Positions 40,840 to 50,309 of a stretch of 64,000 nucleotides of DNA are shown piece by piece. Position numbers and translations under genes: made by a program. The DNA comes from Hydrogenophaga taeniospiralis CCUG 15921. GTDB lineage: Bacteria; Pseudomonadota; Gammaproteobacteria; Burkholderiales; Burkholderiaceae_C. Location: assembly GCF_001592305.1 (NCBI RefSeq), contig NZ_BCWR01000011.1, positions 220,170-284,169 on the forward strand. Direction: 5' to 3'. Position 1 is the stretch's first letter; each line of letters opens with the position of its first letter. The notes under the pieces were generated by a model, which saw only the letters and a program-made list of their open reading frames with translations, was not told where the DNA came from and ran no database searches.

Positions 40840-41760
40840 ATGATCCGGCGAATGTACCAAGCCCTGAAGCCTTCCCGCAGCGAGTTTGTCCCGATCCGCG
40901 GCCTGTCCTACCACGTGCGCGTCTGGGGTCAGGCCGACGCCGCGACGCCGCCCCTGGTGTTGGTGCACGGCTGGATGGACGTGTCCGCATCGTGGCAGTT
41001 CATGGTGGACGCCCTGCAGTCGCAGCGCTGGATCATTGCGCCCGACTGGCGCGGTTTTGGACGGACGCGCAGCGACGGCCCGCCGCCCGACAGCTACTGG
41101 TTTCCGGACTACCTGGCCGATCTGGACGCCCTACTCGACCACTACGCCCCCGGGCAACCGGTCGATCTGGTGGGCCACAGCATGGGCGGCAACGTGGCCA
41201 TGATGTACGCCGGTGTGCGGCCGCAGCGCATCCGCCGGCTGGTCAACCTCGAAGGTTTCGGCCTGCCCGAAACCCGCCCGACCCAGGCGCCCGAGCGTTA
41301 TGCCAAGTGGATGGACGAGATCAAGGCCTTGCACCGCGGCGAGATGGACCTGAAGGCCTACGATTCGGTCGAAGGCGTGGCACAGCGCCTGATGAAGACC
41401 AACCCGCGCCTGCCGGCCGGCCAGGCCGAGTGGCTGGCGGCGCACTGGGCCGCGCCCGATGCGCAGGGGCGCTGGGCGGTGCTGGGCGACCCGGCGCACA
41501 AGGTGGTGAGCGCCCACCTCTACCAGGTCGAAGAGGCCCTGGCCATCTACCGGCGCATCAGCGCGCCGGTGCTCAGCGTGACCGCCAGCGACGACAGCCT
41601 GGGCCAGTGGTGGAAAGGCCAGTTCTCGCTGGCGCAGTACCACGAGCGGCTCCAGGCCGTGCCGCAGTTGCACAACGCCGTGGTCAACGATGCCGGCCAC
41701 ATGCTGCACCACGATCAGCCCGCCGCGCTCGCCGGACTGATCGAAACCTTCCTGACGTGA
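40840..41760 (+). CDS. Alpha/beta hydrolase
   Basis: A 306-residue hydrolase. The oxyanion loop is LVLVHGWMDVSASWQF, the nucleophile Ser is in LVGHSMGGNVAM, an acidic residue follows in SVTASDDSLG, and the catalytic His is in VNDAGHMLHHDQP. Either the ATG at 40840 or that at 40852 could be the start. The starts of this gene and the divergent acyl-CoA synthetase are 23 bases apart, so their promoters must overlap the genes. Substrate unknown. Confidence 0.85.
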   Translation: MIRRMYQALKPSRSEFVPIRGLSYHVRVWGQADAATPPLVLVHGWMDVSASWQFMVDALQSQRWIIAPDWRGFGRTRSDGPPPDSYWFPDYLADLDALLDHYAPGQPVDLVGHSMGGNVAMMYAGVRPQRIRRLVNLEGFGLPETRPTQAPERYAKWMDEIKALHRGEMDLKAYDSVEGVAQRLMKTNPRLPAGQAEWLAAHWAAPDAQGRWAVLGDPAHKVVSAHLYQVEEALAIYRRISAPVLSVTASDDSLGQWWKGQFSLAQYHERLQAVPQLHNAVVNDAGHMLHHDQPAALAGLIETFLT

Positions 41761-41842
41761 GAAAATCGCGGTTTCGGCCGGGCGCTGCGCATACGCGGTG
41801 CCGGCCGACCCATTTTTCGCACACCGACAGAAGGCCCCCATC

Positions 41843-42947
41843 ATGGAAGCAGAACGCGTCAACTCCATCCGCAACCAGCTCGAAGACCTGACCACCCGGG
41901 TGGTCGAGCTCCGGAGGTATCTTTGACTACGATGCCAAAGCATCGAAGCTGAAGGAAGTCGAGTCCGCGCTGGAAGATCCGACGGTCTGGAACGACCCCA
42001 AGCGTGCCCAGGACCTGGGGCGGGAAAAGAAATCGCTCGAAGACGTGGTGCTGGTGCTCGACCGCCTGAGCAGCGAGCTGTCCGACAACACCGAGCTGTT
42101 CGAGATGTCCAGCGAAGACGGTGACGACGCCGGCCTGGTCACCATCGAAGGTGAAGCCGCCAAGGTGGCCGCCGAGGTGGAGAAGCTCGAATTCCGGCGC
42201 ATGTTCAACAACCCGGCCGATCCGCTGAACTGCTTCCTGGACATCCAGGCCGGCGCCGGCGGCACCGAGGCCTGCGACTGGGCCAGCATGCTGCTGCGCC
42301 AGTACCTGAAGTACTGCGAGCGCAAGGGTTTCAAGACCACGATCGAAGACGAGACCGCGGGCGACACGGCCGGCATCAAGGGCGCCACCATCAAGATCGA
42401 GGGCGAGTACGCCTTTGGCCTGCTGCGCACCGAAACCGGTGTGCACCGCCTGGTGCGCAAGAGCCCGTTTGACAGTTCGGGCGGGCGCCACACCTCGTTT
42501 GCCTCGGTGTTCGTCTATCCCGAGATCGACGACTCGATCGAGATCAACATCAACCCGGCCGACGTGCGCACCGACACCTTCCGCGCATCCGGTGCGGGCG
42601 GCCAGCACATCAACAAGACCGACTCGGCGGTGCGCCTCACGCACATCCCCACCGGCATCGTGGTGCAGTGCCAGGACGGCCGCAGCCAGCACAGCAACCG
42701 CGACGTGGCCTGGAAACGCCTGCGCTCGCGCCTGTACGACTTCGAGCTGCGCAAGCAGCAGGAAGAGCAGCAGAAGCTCGAGGACACCAAGACCGACGTG
42801 GGCTGGGGTCACCAGATCCGCAGCTACGTGCTGGACAACAGCCGCATCAAGGACCTGCGCACCAACGTTGAAATCTCCGCCACGCAGAAAGTGCTGGACG
42901 GCGATCTCGACGCCTTCATCGAAGCCTCGCTCAAGCAGGGCGTCTGA
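41843..42947 (+). CDS. prfB: Peptide chain release factor 2 (programmed +1 frameshift)
   Basis: RF2, 367 residues after frameshifting. The first 27 codons (ATG at 41843) end at CTT followed by an in-frame TGA at 41924; reading then shifts +1 so that GAC at 41925 continues to the stop at 42947. Visible features are the stop-codon-recognition SPF in [12 protein letters not shown] and the catalytic GGQ in [15 protein letters not shown]. The HAD gene that follows shares one base with the stop. Confidence 0.96.
41913..41927 (+). promoter_or_regulatory. prfB autoregulatory frameshift site
   Basis: GGAGGT (41913-41918) acts as an internal Shine-Dalgarno just before TAT-CTT-TGA-C. This is nearly the E. 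coli RF2 frameshift site: low RF2 slows termination at TGA and favours the +1 slip on CTT. Confidence 0.95.
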
Positions 42948-43597
42948 TGGTCCAGGCCCTGATCTTCGACATGGACGGCACCATGATCGACTCCATGCCG
43001 TCGCACCAGCGCAGCTGGGTCGAATTCACGCGCCGGCGCGACCTGGAGATCGACGTGCCCGAGCTGATGCGCCGCACCACAGGCCGCACCGGGGTGGAGT
43101 GCATGCGCGAGCTCTTCGGCGATATCTCCGCCGCGCAGGCCCAGGCCTTCGTCGATGAGAAGGAAGCCGTCTACCGCGAGCTGTTCGCACCCGTGTTCAG
43201 CGAGGTCGCGGGTTTCAAGGCCTTCCTGGGGGCGGCACAACAGCGCGGGCTCGCGGTCGGCGTGGGCACGGCGGGCGACCGCCACAACCAGGCCTTTGCC
43301 TACCAGCACCTGGCGCTGGGCGCGCCCCTGCCCACGGTGGGCGGCGACGAGGGCCTGCCCGGCAAACCCGAGCCCGCCATCTTTCTGGAAGTCGCGCGCC
43401 GCCTGGGTGTGGCGCCCGAGCGCTGCATCGTGTTCGAAGACGCGCCCCTGGGCATCGAGGCCGCGCGACGCGCCGGCATGCGCGCCGTGGCCATCTGCAG
43501 TTCACACCCGGCCGACGAACTCGGTGGCCCGCACGTGCTGGCCCGCGTTCCCGATTACCACGCCCTGATCACATCCCGTTTCCTGGAGACACTATGA
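42947..43597 (+). CDS. HAD-family hydrolase, beta-phosphoglucomutase-like
   Basis: A 216-residue HAD phosphatase. Motif I is FDMDGTMIDS (nucleophile Asp), motif II VGTAGDR, motif III Lys in GLPGKPEPAIF and motif IV FEDAPLGIEAARRAG. The cap resembles sugar-phosphatase/mutase enzymes. It overlaps pepN by four bases (ATGA) and prfB by one base. Confidence 0.88.
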   Translation: MVQALIFDMDGTMIDSMPSHQRSWVEFTRRRDLEIDVPELMRRTTGRTGVECMRELFGDISAAQAQAFVDEKEAVYRELFAPVFSEVAGFKAFLGAAQQRGLAVGVGTAGDRHNQAFAYQHLALGAPLPTVGGDEGLPGKPEPAIFLEVARRLGVAPERCIVFEDAPLGIEAARRAGMRAVAICSSHPADELGGPHVLARVPDYHALITSRFLETL

Positions 43598-46296
43598 ACC
43601 CCTCGCGTGAAGCCAGCGGCCCGACCACCGTGGTCCGCCGAGAAGACTACGCCCCTCCGGCGTTCTGGATCGACACCGTGGAACTGGCGTTCGACCTGGA
43701 CCCGGTCAAGACCCGGGTGCTCAACAAGATGCGCCTGCGCCGCAACCCGGACGTGGCCGCGCAAGCGCTGCGGCTCGATGGCGAAGACCTGAACCTCGCG
43801 CGCGTGCTGGTCAACGGCGCGGGCTGCTCGTTCAAGCTCGACGGCGAGACCCTGGTGCTGGAGAACCTGCCCGAAGGACAGGACCCCTTCGACCTGGAGA
43901 TCTTCACCACCTGCGCGCCCGAGAAGAACACCCAGCTCATGGGCCTGTACGTGAGCCAGAGCACCTTCTTCACGCAGTGCGAAGCCGAGGGCTTTCGCCG
44001 CATCACCTATTTCCTCGACCGCCCGGACGTGATGGCCAGCTACACCGTCACGCTGCGCGCCGACAAGGCCAGGTACCCGGTGCTGCTGTCCAACGGCAAC
44101 CTGGTCGAACAGGGCGACCTGCCCGACGGGCGCCACTTCGCCAAGTGGGTCGATCCGCACAAGAAACCCTGCTACCTGTTCGCGCTGGTGGCGGGCCAAT
44201 TGGTGGCGCGTGAGCAGCGCGTCGTCGCGCGCAACGGCCGCGAACACCTGCTGCAGGTCTATGTGCGCCCCGGCGACATGGACAAGACCGAACACGCCAT
44301 GAATTCGCTGATCGCCAGCGTGGTCTGGGACGAGGCCCGTTTCGGCCTGCCGCTCGACCTGGAGCGCTTCATGATCGTCGCCACCAGCGACTTCAACATG
44401 GGCGCGATGGAGAACAAGGGCCTGAACATCTTCAACACCAAGTACGTGCTGGCCAACAGCGCCACCGCGACCGACACCGATTTTTCCAACATCGAGTCGG
44501 TGGTGGGCCACGAGTACTTCCACAACTGGACCGGCAACCGCGTGACCTGCCGCGACTGGTTCCAGCTGAGCCTGAAGGAAGGCCTGACCGTCTTCCGCGA
44601 CCAGGAGTTCAGCATGGACCTGTGCGCCGAAGCGTCGGCACGCGCGGTCAAGCGCATTGAAGACGTTCGCGTGCTGCGCACCGCCCAGTTCCCCGAAGAC
44701 GCCGGCCCCATGGCGCACCCGGTGCGGCCCGACAGCTACGTCGAGATCAACAACTTCTACACCGTCACGGTCTACGAAAAAGGCGCCGAGGTCGTGCGCA
44801 TGATGCAGACCCTGGTGGGCCGCGCCGGCTTCGCTGCGGGCATGAAGCTGTATTTCGAACGCCACGATGGCAGCGCCGTGACCTGCGACGACTTCGCCCA
44901 GGCCATGGCTGACGCCAACCCCTCGTCCGACCTCGCCCGCCTGCTGCCCCAGTTCAAGCGCTGGTACAGCCAGGCCGGCACGCCGCTGGTGCAGGCCCGC
45001 GGTGTGTACGACGCCGCTGCGCGCAGCTACACGCTCACGCTCACGCAAAGCTGCGCCCCCACGCCGGGCCAGGCCCACAAAGAGCCGTTCGTGATTCCGG
45101 TGGCGATGGGCCTGCTCGACGCCCAGGGTGCCGAGTTGCCGCTGCAACTGGCCCACTGGAGCCAGCCCGAGGCCGGCACACGCAGCTTCGTGCTGACCGA
45201 GGCGGTGGAAAGCTTCACCTTCATCAACCTGGACAGCGAACCGGTGCCGTCGCTGCTGCGCGGCTTCTCGGCCCCGGTGGTGCTGGACTTCGACTACAGC
45301 GATGCGCAGTTACTCGGCCTGCTCGCGCACGACTCCGACCCGTTCAACCGCTGGGAGGCCGGTCAGCGCTTGGCGCTGCGCCGCGCGCTCAACGCGATCC
45401 GCGCCGATGGCCCGGTGGAGCGCGATCCGCTGGATGCTGCCTACCTGGAAGCCATGCACACCGTGCTGCGCCACCCCACGCTGGACGCCGCCTTCAAGGA
45501 ACTGGTGCTGACCCTGCCGAGCGAAACCTACATCGCCGAGCAACTCGACGTGGTGGACCCGCAGCGCGTGCACGCCGTGCGCGAGGCCATGCGCGAACAG
45601 CTCGCTCTGGCCCTGCACGACGACTGGGTCTGGGCCTATGAAACCCACAAAGACAACGGCGCCTACCGCCCCGACCCGGTGAGCACCGGCCGGCGCGCAC
45701 TCGCCGGCATGGCGCTGTCCATGCTGTGCCTGGCCGCGCACGGCAACGGCGACCTGGTCTGGCCCGGCAAGGCCTACCAGCGTTTCAAGGACGCCGGCAA
45801 CATGACCGACCGTTTCAACGCCCTGGCCAGCCTGGTCGGCAGCGGCCAGCCGCTGGCGCAGGACGCCCTCGCACGCTTCCATGCGATGTTCCGCCACGAG
45901 GCCCTGGTGCTCGACAAATGGTTCGCCCTGCAGGCCGGCGCAACCGACCGCGGTGGCAACGTGTTGCCCGCCGTACGCCGCCTGCTCGCCCACCCGGATT
46001 TCCACCTGCGCAACCCCAACCGCGCGCGCAGCGTGATCTTCAGCTACTGCAGCGCCAACCCCGGGGGTTTCCACCGCGCCGATGCGGCGGGCTACACCTT
46101 CTGGAGCGAGCGCGTGATCGAGCTCGACGCCATCAACCCGCAGGTCGCCGCCCGCCTGGCGCGCGCCCTGGACCGCTGGAAAAAACTCGCCGAGCCCTAC
46201 CGCAGCGCGGCCCGTGAAGCCATCGCCCGCGTGGCCGCCAGACCCGACCTGAGCAACGACGTGCGCGAGGTCGTCACACGCGCCCTCGCGGACTAA
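43594..46296 (+). CDS. pepN: Aminopeptidase N
   Basis: A 900-residue M1 zinc metallopeptidase. The exopeptidase motif is GAMENKG; the zinc site is H306-E-Y-F-H310 with the third ligand E329 (SLKEG). Bacterial-type PepN domains follow to the C-terminus. It trims N-terminal residues in the cytoplasm. Coupled to the HAD gene upstream, it is followed by fbp after nine bases. Confidence 0.97.
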   Translation: MNPSREASGPTTVVRREDYAPPAFWIDTVELAFDLDPVKTRVLNKMRLRRNPDVAAQALRLDGEDLNLARVLVNGAGCSFKLDGETLVLENLPEGQDPFDLEIFTTCAPEKNTQLMGLYVSQSTFFTQCEAEGFRRITYFLDRPDVMASYTVTLRADKARYPVLLSNGNLVEQGDLPDGRHFAKWVDPHKKPCYLFALVAGQLVAREQRVVARNGREHLLQVYVRPGDMDKTEHAMNSLIASVVWDEARFGLPLDLERFMIVATSDFNMGAMENKGLNIFNTKYVLANSATATDTDFSNIESVVGHEYFHNWTGNRVTCRDWFQLSLKEGLTVFRDQEFSMDLCAEASARAVKRIEDVRVLRTAQFPEDAGPMAHPVRPDSYVEINNFYTVTVYEKGAEVVRMMQTLVGRAGFAAGMKLYFERHDGSAVTCDDFAQAMADANPSSDLARLLPQFKRWYSQAGTPLVQARGVYDAAARSYTLTLTQSCAPTPGQAHKEPFVIPVAMGLLDAQGAELPLQLAHWSQPEAGTRSFVLTEAVESFTFINLDSEPVPSLLRGFSAPVVLDFDYSDAQLLGLLAHDSDPFNRWEAGQRLALRRALNAIRADGPVERDPLDAAYLEAMHTVLRHPTLDAAFKELVLTLPSETYIAEQLDVVDPQRVHAVREAMREQLALALHDDWVWAYETHKDNGAYRPDPVSTGRRALAGMALSMLCLAAHGNGDLVWPGKAYQRFKDAGNMTDRFNALASLVGSGQPLAQDALARFHAMFRHEALVLDKWFALQAGATDRGGNVLPAVRRLLAHPDFHLRNPNRARSVIFSYCSANPGGFHRADAAGYTFWSERVIELDAINPQVAARLARALDRWKKLAEPYRSAAREAIARVAARPDLSNDVREVVTRALAD

Positions 46297-46305
46297 GGAA
46301 GAACC

Positions 46306-47325
46306 ATGACCAAACGCATCTCCCTCACCCGCTACCTCGTCGAACAGCAGCGCGTCGACGGCCACATCCCCGGCGACCTGCGCCTGCTGCTCGAAGTGGT
46401 CGCGCGCGCCTGCAAGAGCATCAGCCAGGCCGTCAACAAAGGCGATCTCGGTGGTGTGCTCGGCGTCGCCGACACCGAAAACGTGCAAGGCGAAGTCCAG
46501 AAGCAGCTCGACATCATCGCCAACGAGGTGCTGATCGAGGCCAACGAATGGGGTGGCCACCTCGCCGCCATGGCCAGCGAGGAAATGGACAGCATCTACG
46601 TGGTGCCCAACCGCTTCCCCCAAGGCGAATACCTGCTGATGTTCGACCCGCTCGACGGTTCGTCGAACATCGACGTCAACGTGAGCATCGGCACCATCTT
46701 CTCGGTGCTCAAGAAGGGCAACGACAACCCCGACACCATCGAGCCCGTGTGCGAACAGGACTTCCTCCAACCCGGCAGCCAGCAAGTGGCCGCGGGCTAC
46801 TGTGTCTACGGTCCACAGACCACCCTGGTGCTGACCGTGGGCGACGGCGTGGCCATGTTCACGCTGGACCGCGAACAGGGCTCCTTCGTTCTGACCCGGG
46901 AGAACGTGCAGATCCCGGCCGACACCCGGGAGTTCGCCATCAACATGAGCAATATGCGCCACTGGGATGCCCCGGTGAAGCGCTACGTGGACGAATGCCT
47001 GGCCGGCAAGGACGGCCCGCGCGGCAAGGACTTCAACATGCGCTGGGTGGCGTCCATGGTGGCCGATGTGCACCGCATCCTCACCCGCGGCGGCGTATTC
47101 CTGTACCCCTGGGACAAGCGCGAACCCGACAAGCCAGGCAAGCTGCGCCTGATGTACGAAGCCAACCCCATGAGCTGGCTGGTCGAACAGGCCGGTGGCG
47201 CCGCCACCAACGGGCGCCAGCGCATCCTCGACATCCAGCCCACCAAGCTGCACGAGCGTGTCAGCGTGATGCTGGGTTCAAAGAATGAGGTTGACCGGCT
47301 GACCAGCTACCACAGCACGCTATAA
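46306..47325 (+). CDS. fbp: Fructose-1,6-bisphosphatase class I
   Basis: A 339-residue enzyme of gluconeogenesis and the Calvin cycle. The metal and phosphate site is [20 protein letters not shown]; substrate-binding segments include [20 protein letters not shown]. Its last codons contain the promoter of the downstream tRNA-Thr. Confidence 0.96.
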   Translation: MTKRISLTRYLVEQQRVDGHIPGDLRLLLEVVARACKSISQAVNKGDLGGVLGVADTENVQGEVQKQLDIIANEVLIEANEWGGHLAAMASEEMDSIYVVPNRFPQGEYLLMFDPLDGSSNIDVNVSIGTIFSVLKKGNDNPDTIEPVCEQDFLQPGSQQVAAGYCVYGPQTTLVLTVGDGVAMFTLDREQGSFVLTRENVQIPADTREFAINMSNMRHWDAPVKRYVDECLAGKDGPRGKDFNMRWVASMVADVHRILTRGGVFLYPWDKREPDKPGKLRLMYEANPMSWLVEQAGGAATNGRQRILDIQPTKLHERVSVMLGSKNEVDRLTSYHSTL

Positions 47326-47326
47326 T
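47299..47326 (+). promoter_or_regulatory. Promoter of tRNA-Thr within the 3' end of fbp
   Basis: CTGACC (47299-47304) and a perfect TATAAT (47321-47326) are 16 bases apart. The -10 box overlaps the fbp stop codon, and the tRNA begins 12 bases after it. Confidence 0.65.
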
Positions 47327-47338
47327 CTTGGGCTACAA

Positions 47339-47414
47339 GCCGGTGTAGCTCAGTCGGTAGAGCAGCTCATTCGTAATGAGAAGGTCGGGTGTTCGATTCA
47401 TCTCTCCGGCACCA
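47339..47414 (+). tRNA. tRNA-Thr (CGT)
   Basis: A 76-nt cloverleaf: GCCGGTG acceptor, D-arm TAGCTCAGTCGGTAGAGC, anticodon stem-loop CTCATTCGTAATGAG with anticodon CGT, encoded CCA. The acceptor stem has a T-T mismatch at the sixth pair and the T-stem two G-T pairs. Confidence 0.95.
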
Positions 47415-47420
47415 ACAAGT

Positions 47421-47459
47421 AAAAGCCCCTTCACAGCAGCGCTGTGAAGGGGCTTTTTG
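47421..47459 (+). terminator. Rho-independent terminator after tRNA-Thr
   Basis: A 14-bp perfect stem (AGCCCCTTCACAGC with GCTGTGAAGGGGCT) with a three-base loop, flanked by A-run and T-run, so it may work for both strands. Confidence 0.93.
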
Positions 47460-47473
47460 CTGGGCGTCCCGGT

Positions 47474-47704
47474 TCAGTTGTCGCTGGCCAGCAGCCGGAA
47501 ACCTTTGCCGCGCATGCAATGCGCCTCCATGAGCTCTTGCTCGGACTTGGGGACCTTGCTCAGTCCCACCTGAAAGCGGCACTCGGACAACTGGGTATAG
47601 GTGTCATTGGCGCTCACATCGGGCTTTTGCCAGGATGGAGGTTTGGAAGATGCACATCCCGCGAGCACCAGCGCCGCGATCAACATCCCTGCAGTCTTGA
47701 TCAT
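47474..47704 (-). CDS. Small lipoprotein of unknown function
   Basis: A 76-residue precursor with a lipobox (MIKTAGMLIAALVLAGCASS, Cys at residue 17). The mature part has two further Cys (SECRFQ, EAHCMRG) that may form a disulfide. The start at 47704 is the only Met giving a signal sequence. It follows soxB on the same strand with a 77-base gap, so a link to sulfur oxidation is possible but unproven. Confidence 0.75.
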   Translation of the reverse strand: MIKTAGMLIAALVLAGCASSKPPSWQKPDVSANDTYTQLSECRFQVGLSKVPKSEQELMEAHCMRGKGFRLLASDN

Positions 47705-47781
47705 CGAAAATCCTTGAGAAAAAACAGGCGGACGCAGCATAACAAACGCCGCTCCACCCGTTCGCCTCAGGGGCTTGCCGC

Positions 47782-49506
47782 TCAGACCACCATGCCCGGA
47801 TTGCCTTCCATGCCGATGAGCTGCGGGGTGTTGATCTTCACGTCCTTGATGACCTTCTTGTCGCGCAGGTAGCCCGAAACCAGGTCCCAGATCGGTTCGC
47901 CCTGCACGCCCTCCTGCACCGAGGCCCAGCCGGCCACCTTGTACTTCTTGTCGGCGTCGATCGGTTTGCCTTTGAGCGTCATGTTGTTGATGCGCTGGCC
48001 GACCGCGGCCTTGGGCGCCAGGCTGTAGCTCAGGCCACCCACGCGCACCATGTCGCCGCCCTGCTGGTAGTAGGGGTCGGGGTTGAAGATGTTGTCCGCG
48101 ATGTCTTCGAGAATGCCCTTGATCTGTTCGCCGGTGAACTCGTTGAGCGTGGTGGCCGGGTAGGTCAGCGCCATCTGGTCCATCATGCGTTCGTAGGTGA
48201 TCACGTCGCCGGGCAGCAGCGAGGTGCCCCAGCGCACGCCGGGCGAGAACGACATGTCGGCGCCCTTGCCTTCGATCAGGGCGTCGCAGATCACCTGGTC
48301 CCACGAGCCGTTGAAATTGCCGCGGCGGTACAGCAGGTCTTCGGTCACGGCGAGCTTCTCTTCGAGCTTGTCCTTGAACGGCGCGCGCACCTTGTCGATG
48401 TAGGCCTGCATCTCCTTGTCGGCCGGCAGCAGGTTGGAGAACACGGGCAGCAGCTTGTAGCGGAAGTCCTGCACCTTGCCACCGCGCACGTCGAAGTCGA
48501 GCACGCCCAGGTACTTGCTGTTAGAGCCGGCGTTGGTCACCAGGGTCTGGCCACCGGCGTTTTTCACGATCACCGGTGCGGGCATGCCGTCGTGGGTGTG
48601 GCCGCCCAGCACGGCGTCGATGCCGCGCACGCGCGAGGCCATCTTGATGTCCACGTCCATGCCGTTGTGCGACAGCACGACCACCACCTGCGCGCCCTTG
48701 GCGCGGGCTTCGTCCACCGTCTTCTGCATGTTCTCGTCCTGGATGCCGAAGGACCAGTCGGGCACCATGTAGCGCGGGTTGGCGATCGGGGTGTAAGGGA
48801 AGGCCTGGCCGATCACGGCCACCTTCACGCCGTTCATCTCGCGCATGGAATACGGCGAGAACACGAGGTCGCCGAAGTCGGTGGTCTTGACGTTCTGCGC
48901 CAGGAATTCGATGTGGCCCTTGAAGTCCTTTTCCACGATCTCCTGCACGCGCTTGGCGCCGAAGGTGAACTCCCAGTGCGGGGTCATCATGTTCACGCCC
49001 AGCAGCTTGCAGGCGTCCACCATGTCCTGCCCATTCGTCCACAGCGAGGTGGCCGAGCCCTGCCAGGTGTCGCCGCCGTCGAGCAGCAGCGCGTGCGGGC
49101 GGCTGGCCTTGAGCTGCTTGACCAGCGTGCTCAGGTGGGCGAAGCCCCCCACCTTGCCGTAGGTCCTGGCGGCCTGCGAGAAGTTGAGGTAGGTGAAGGC
49201 GTGCGCCGCCGCGGTGTTGGGCTTGAAGCCGAAGTGCTTGAGCAGCTGTTCGCCCACGATGTGGGGCGGGCGGCCCACGGCCTCGGCCACGCCGAGGTTG
49301 ACGTTGGGCTCGCGGAAATAGATCGGCTGCAGCTGGGCATGGCAGTCGGTGAAGTGCAGGAAGCTGACGTTGCCGAACTTGGGCACGTCGTACAGGCGCT
49401 CGCCCGCGCCGGGCGTGGCGGCCAACACATCCTTGTGGCTGAGCGCCATGCCAGTGGCACCGGCCACGGCCAGCACCTGCATGAATTCGCGGCGGCTGAA
49501 GCTCAT
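47782..49506 (-). CDS. soxB: SoxB, sulfate thiol esterase of the Sox system
   Basis: A 574-residue precursor with a twin-arginine signal (SRREFMQVLAVAGATGMALS). The dimanganese nucleotidase-like core shows FLHFTDCHAQLQP, LLLDGGDTWQGS, VVVLSHNGMDVD and VLGGHTHDGMP. SoxB hydrolyses the sulfonate group from the SoxY-bound intermediate, releasing sulfate in the periplasm. The start at 49506 is the first Met after the repeat that separates it from soxX. Confidence 0.96.
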   Translation of the reverse strand: MSFSRREFMQVLAVAGATGMALSHKDVLAATPGAGERLYDVPKFGNVSFLHFTDCHAQLQPIYFREPNVNLGVAEAVGRPPHIVGEQLLKHFGFKPNTAAAHAFTYLNFSQAARTYGKVGGFAHLSTLVKQLKASRPHALLLDGGDTWQGSATSLWTNGQDMVDACKLLGVNMMTPHWEFTFGAKRVQEIVEKDFKGHIEFLAQNVKTTDFGDLVFSPYSMREMNGVKVAVIGQAFPYTPIANPRYMVPDWSFGIQDENMQKTVDEARAKGAQVVVVLSHNGMDVDIKMASRVRGIDAVLGGHTHDGMPAPVIVKNAGGQTLVTNAGSNSKYLGVLDFDVRGGKVQDFRYKLLPVFSNLLPADKEMQAYIDKVRAPFKDKLEEKLAVTEDLLYRRGNFNGSWDQVICDALIEGKGADMSFSPGVRWGTSLLPGDVITYERMMDQMALTYPATTLNEFTGEQIKGILEDIADNIFNPDPYYQQGGDMVRVGGLSYSLAPKAAVGQRINNMTLKGKPIDADKKYKVAGWASVQEGVQGEPIWDLVSGYLRDKKVIKDVKINTPQLIGMEGNPGMVV

Positions 49507-49523
49507 AAATATCTTTCGGTAGC

Positions 49524-49612
49524 ACCCCTGCCGCGCTGCGCGCGACCCCCTCAAGGGGGCGGCATCTGCGGCCCGGCAAAGCCGGTCCCGCGATGCCCTG
49601 GGTTGCAGGGCA
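49524..49612. repeat. Dispersed GC-rich repeat, copy 8
   Basis: CTGCCGCGCTGCGCGCGACC, then a C5-TCAAG5 palindrome and GCGGCCCGGCAAAGCCGG in family order, located between soxX and soxB. Confidence 0.75.
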
Positions 49613-49637
49613 TCGTGCGCGGCTGGGTGAGGTTGGG

Positions 49638-50294
49638 TTATTGGTTGACGGGAGACTTCGGGTCCAGCAGCAGCGCCATCACGTGCTGGATCTGCTTCTC
49701 GGTCAGGATGCCCTTGTGCCCGGCGCGTGGCATTTGCGAACAGGCGTTGTAGGCACGCGAGTTCCACAGCTTGCCCCAGGTGTATTCCACGATGGCCTTG
49801 CCCGCCGGGCTGTTCAGGTCGGTCGCGCCGCGCAGCTTGGCGTAGTTGTAGAGGCTGGGGCCCAGGTTGCCGAAGGAGATTTCTTCCTTGCTGATCTGGT
49901 GGCAGTTGTAGCAGTTGCCGCCGTTGGCGTCGCCGGCCTTGTCGCTCCAGGTCAGGCCGCGCCCGCTCTGGGCGATCTTCTCGCCCTCTTTCCAGTCGCC
50001 GAGGAACTTGCCGTCGCTGGGCATCTTCACGGTCTTGAGTTCGGCGGCTTCGATCGCCTTGGCGGTCTTCTCGTCGAGCGGCTGGCCGGCCACGTCGGCG
50101 GCGCTGCACAGGCGGTTGGCTTCGTCCTGCACCAGGCGGTCCACCTTGGCGATGCCGCGGTCCTGGAACGAGGTCTTCATCACCTCGGCAGCGGCCTTGT
50201 CATAGCCAGCCCCGGAAGGCGAAGACGTGCAGCCGGCCAGCGCAACCAGAGCAGCGGCCACGGGAATCAGGGCGTATTTCATGCTTGTGTTCAT
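49638..50294 (-). CDS. soxX: SoxX, c-type cytochrome subunit of SoxAX
   Basis: A 218-residue monohaem cytochrome with haem motif CYNCH and later axial Met in NACSQMPRAGHKG. The N-terminus carries a lipobox-like LVALAGCTSS, so it may be membrane-anchored. With SoxA it links sulfur substrates to the SoxY cysteine. It starts 15 bases after soxA. Confidence 0.95.
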   Translation of the reverse strand: MNTSMKYALIPVAAALVALAGCTSSPSGAGYDKAAAEVMKTSFQDRGIAKVDRLVQDEANRLCSAADVAGQPLDEKTAKAIEAAELKTVKMPSDGKFLGDWKEGEKIAQSGRGLTWSDKAGDANGGNCYNCHQISKEEISFGNLGPSLYNYAKLRGATDLNSPAGKAIVEYTWGKLWNSRAYNACSQMPRAGHKGILTEKQIQHVMALLLDPKSPVNQ

Positions 50295-50309
50295 GTCGGT
50301 GTCTCCAGA

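Noticed and set aside
47291..47326. TTGACC at 47291 as the -35 box of tRNA-Thr
   Set aside because: It is 24 bases from TATAAT, too far; CTGACC at 47299 has a 16-base spacer.
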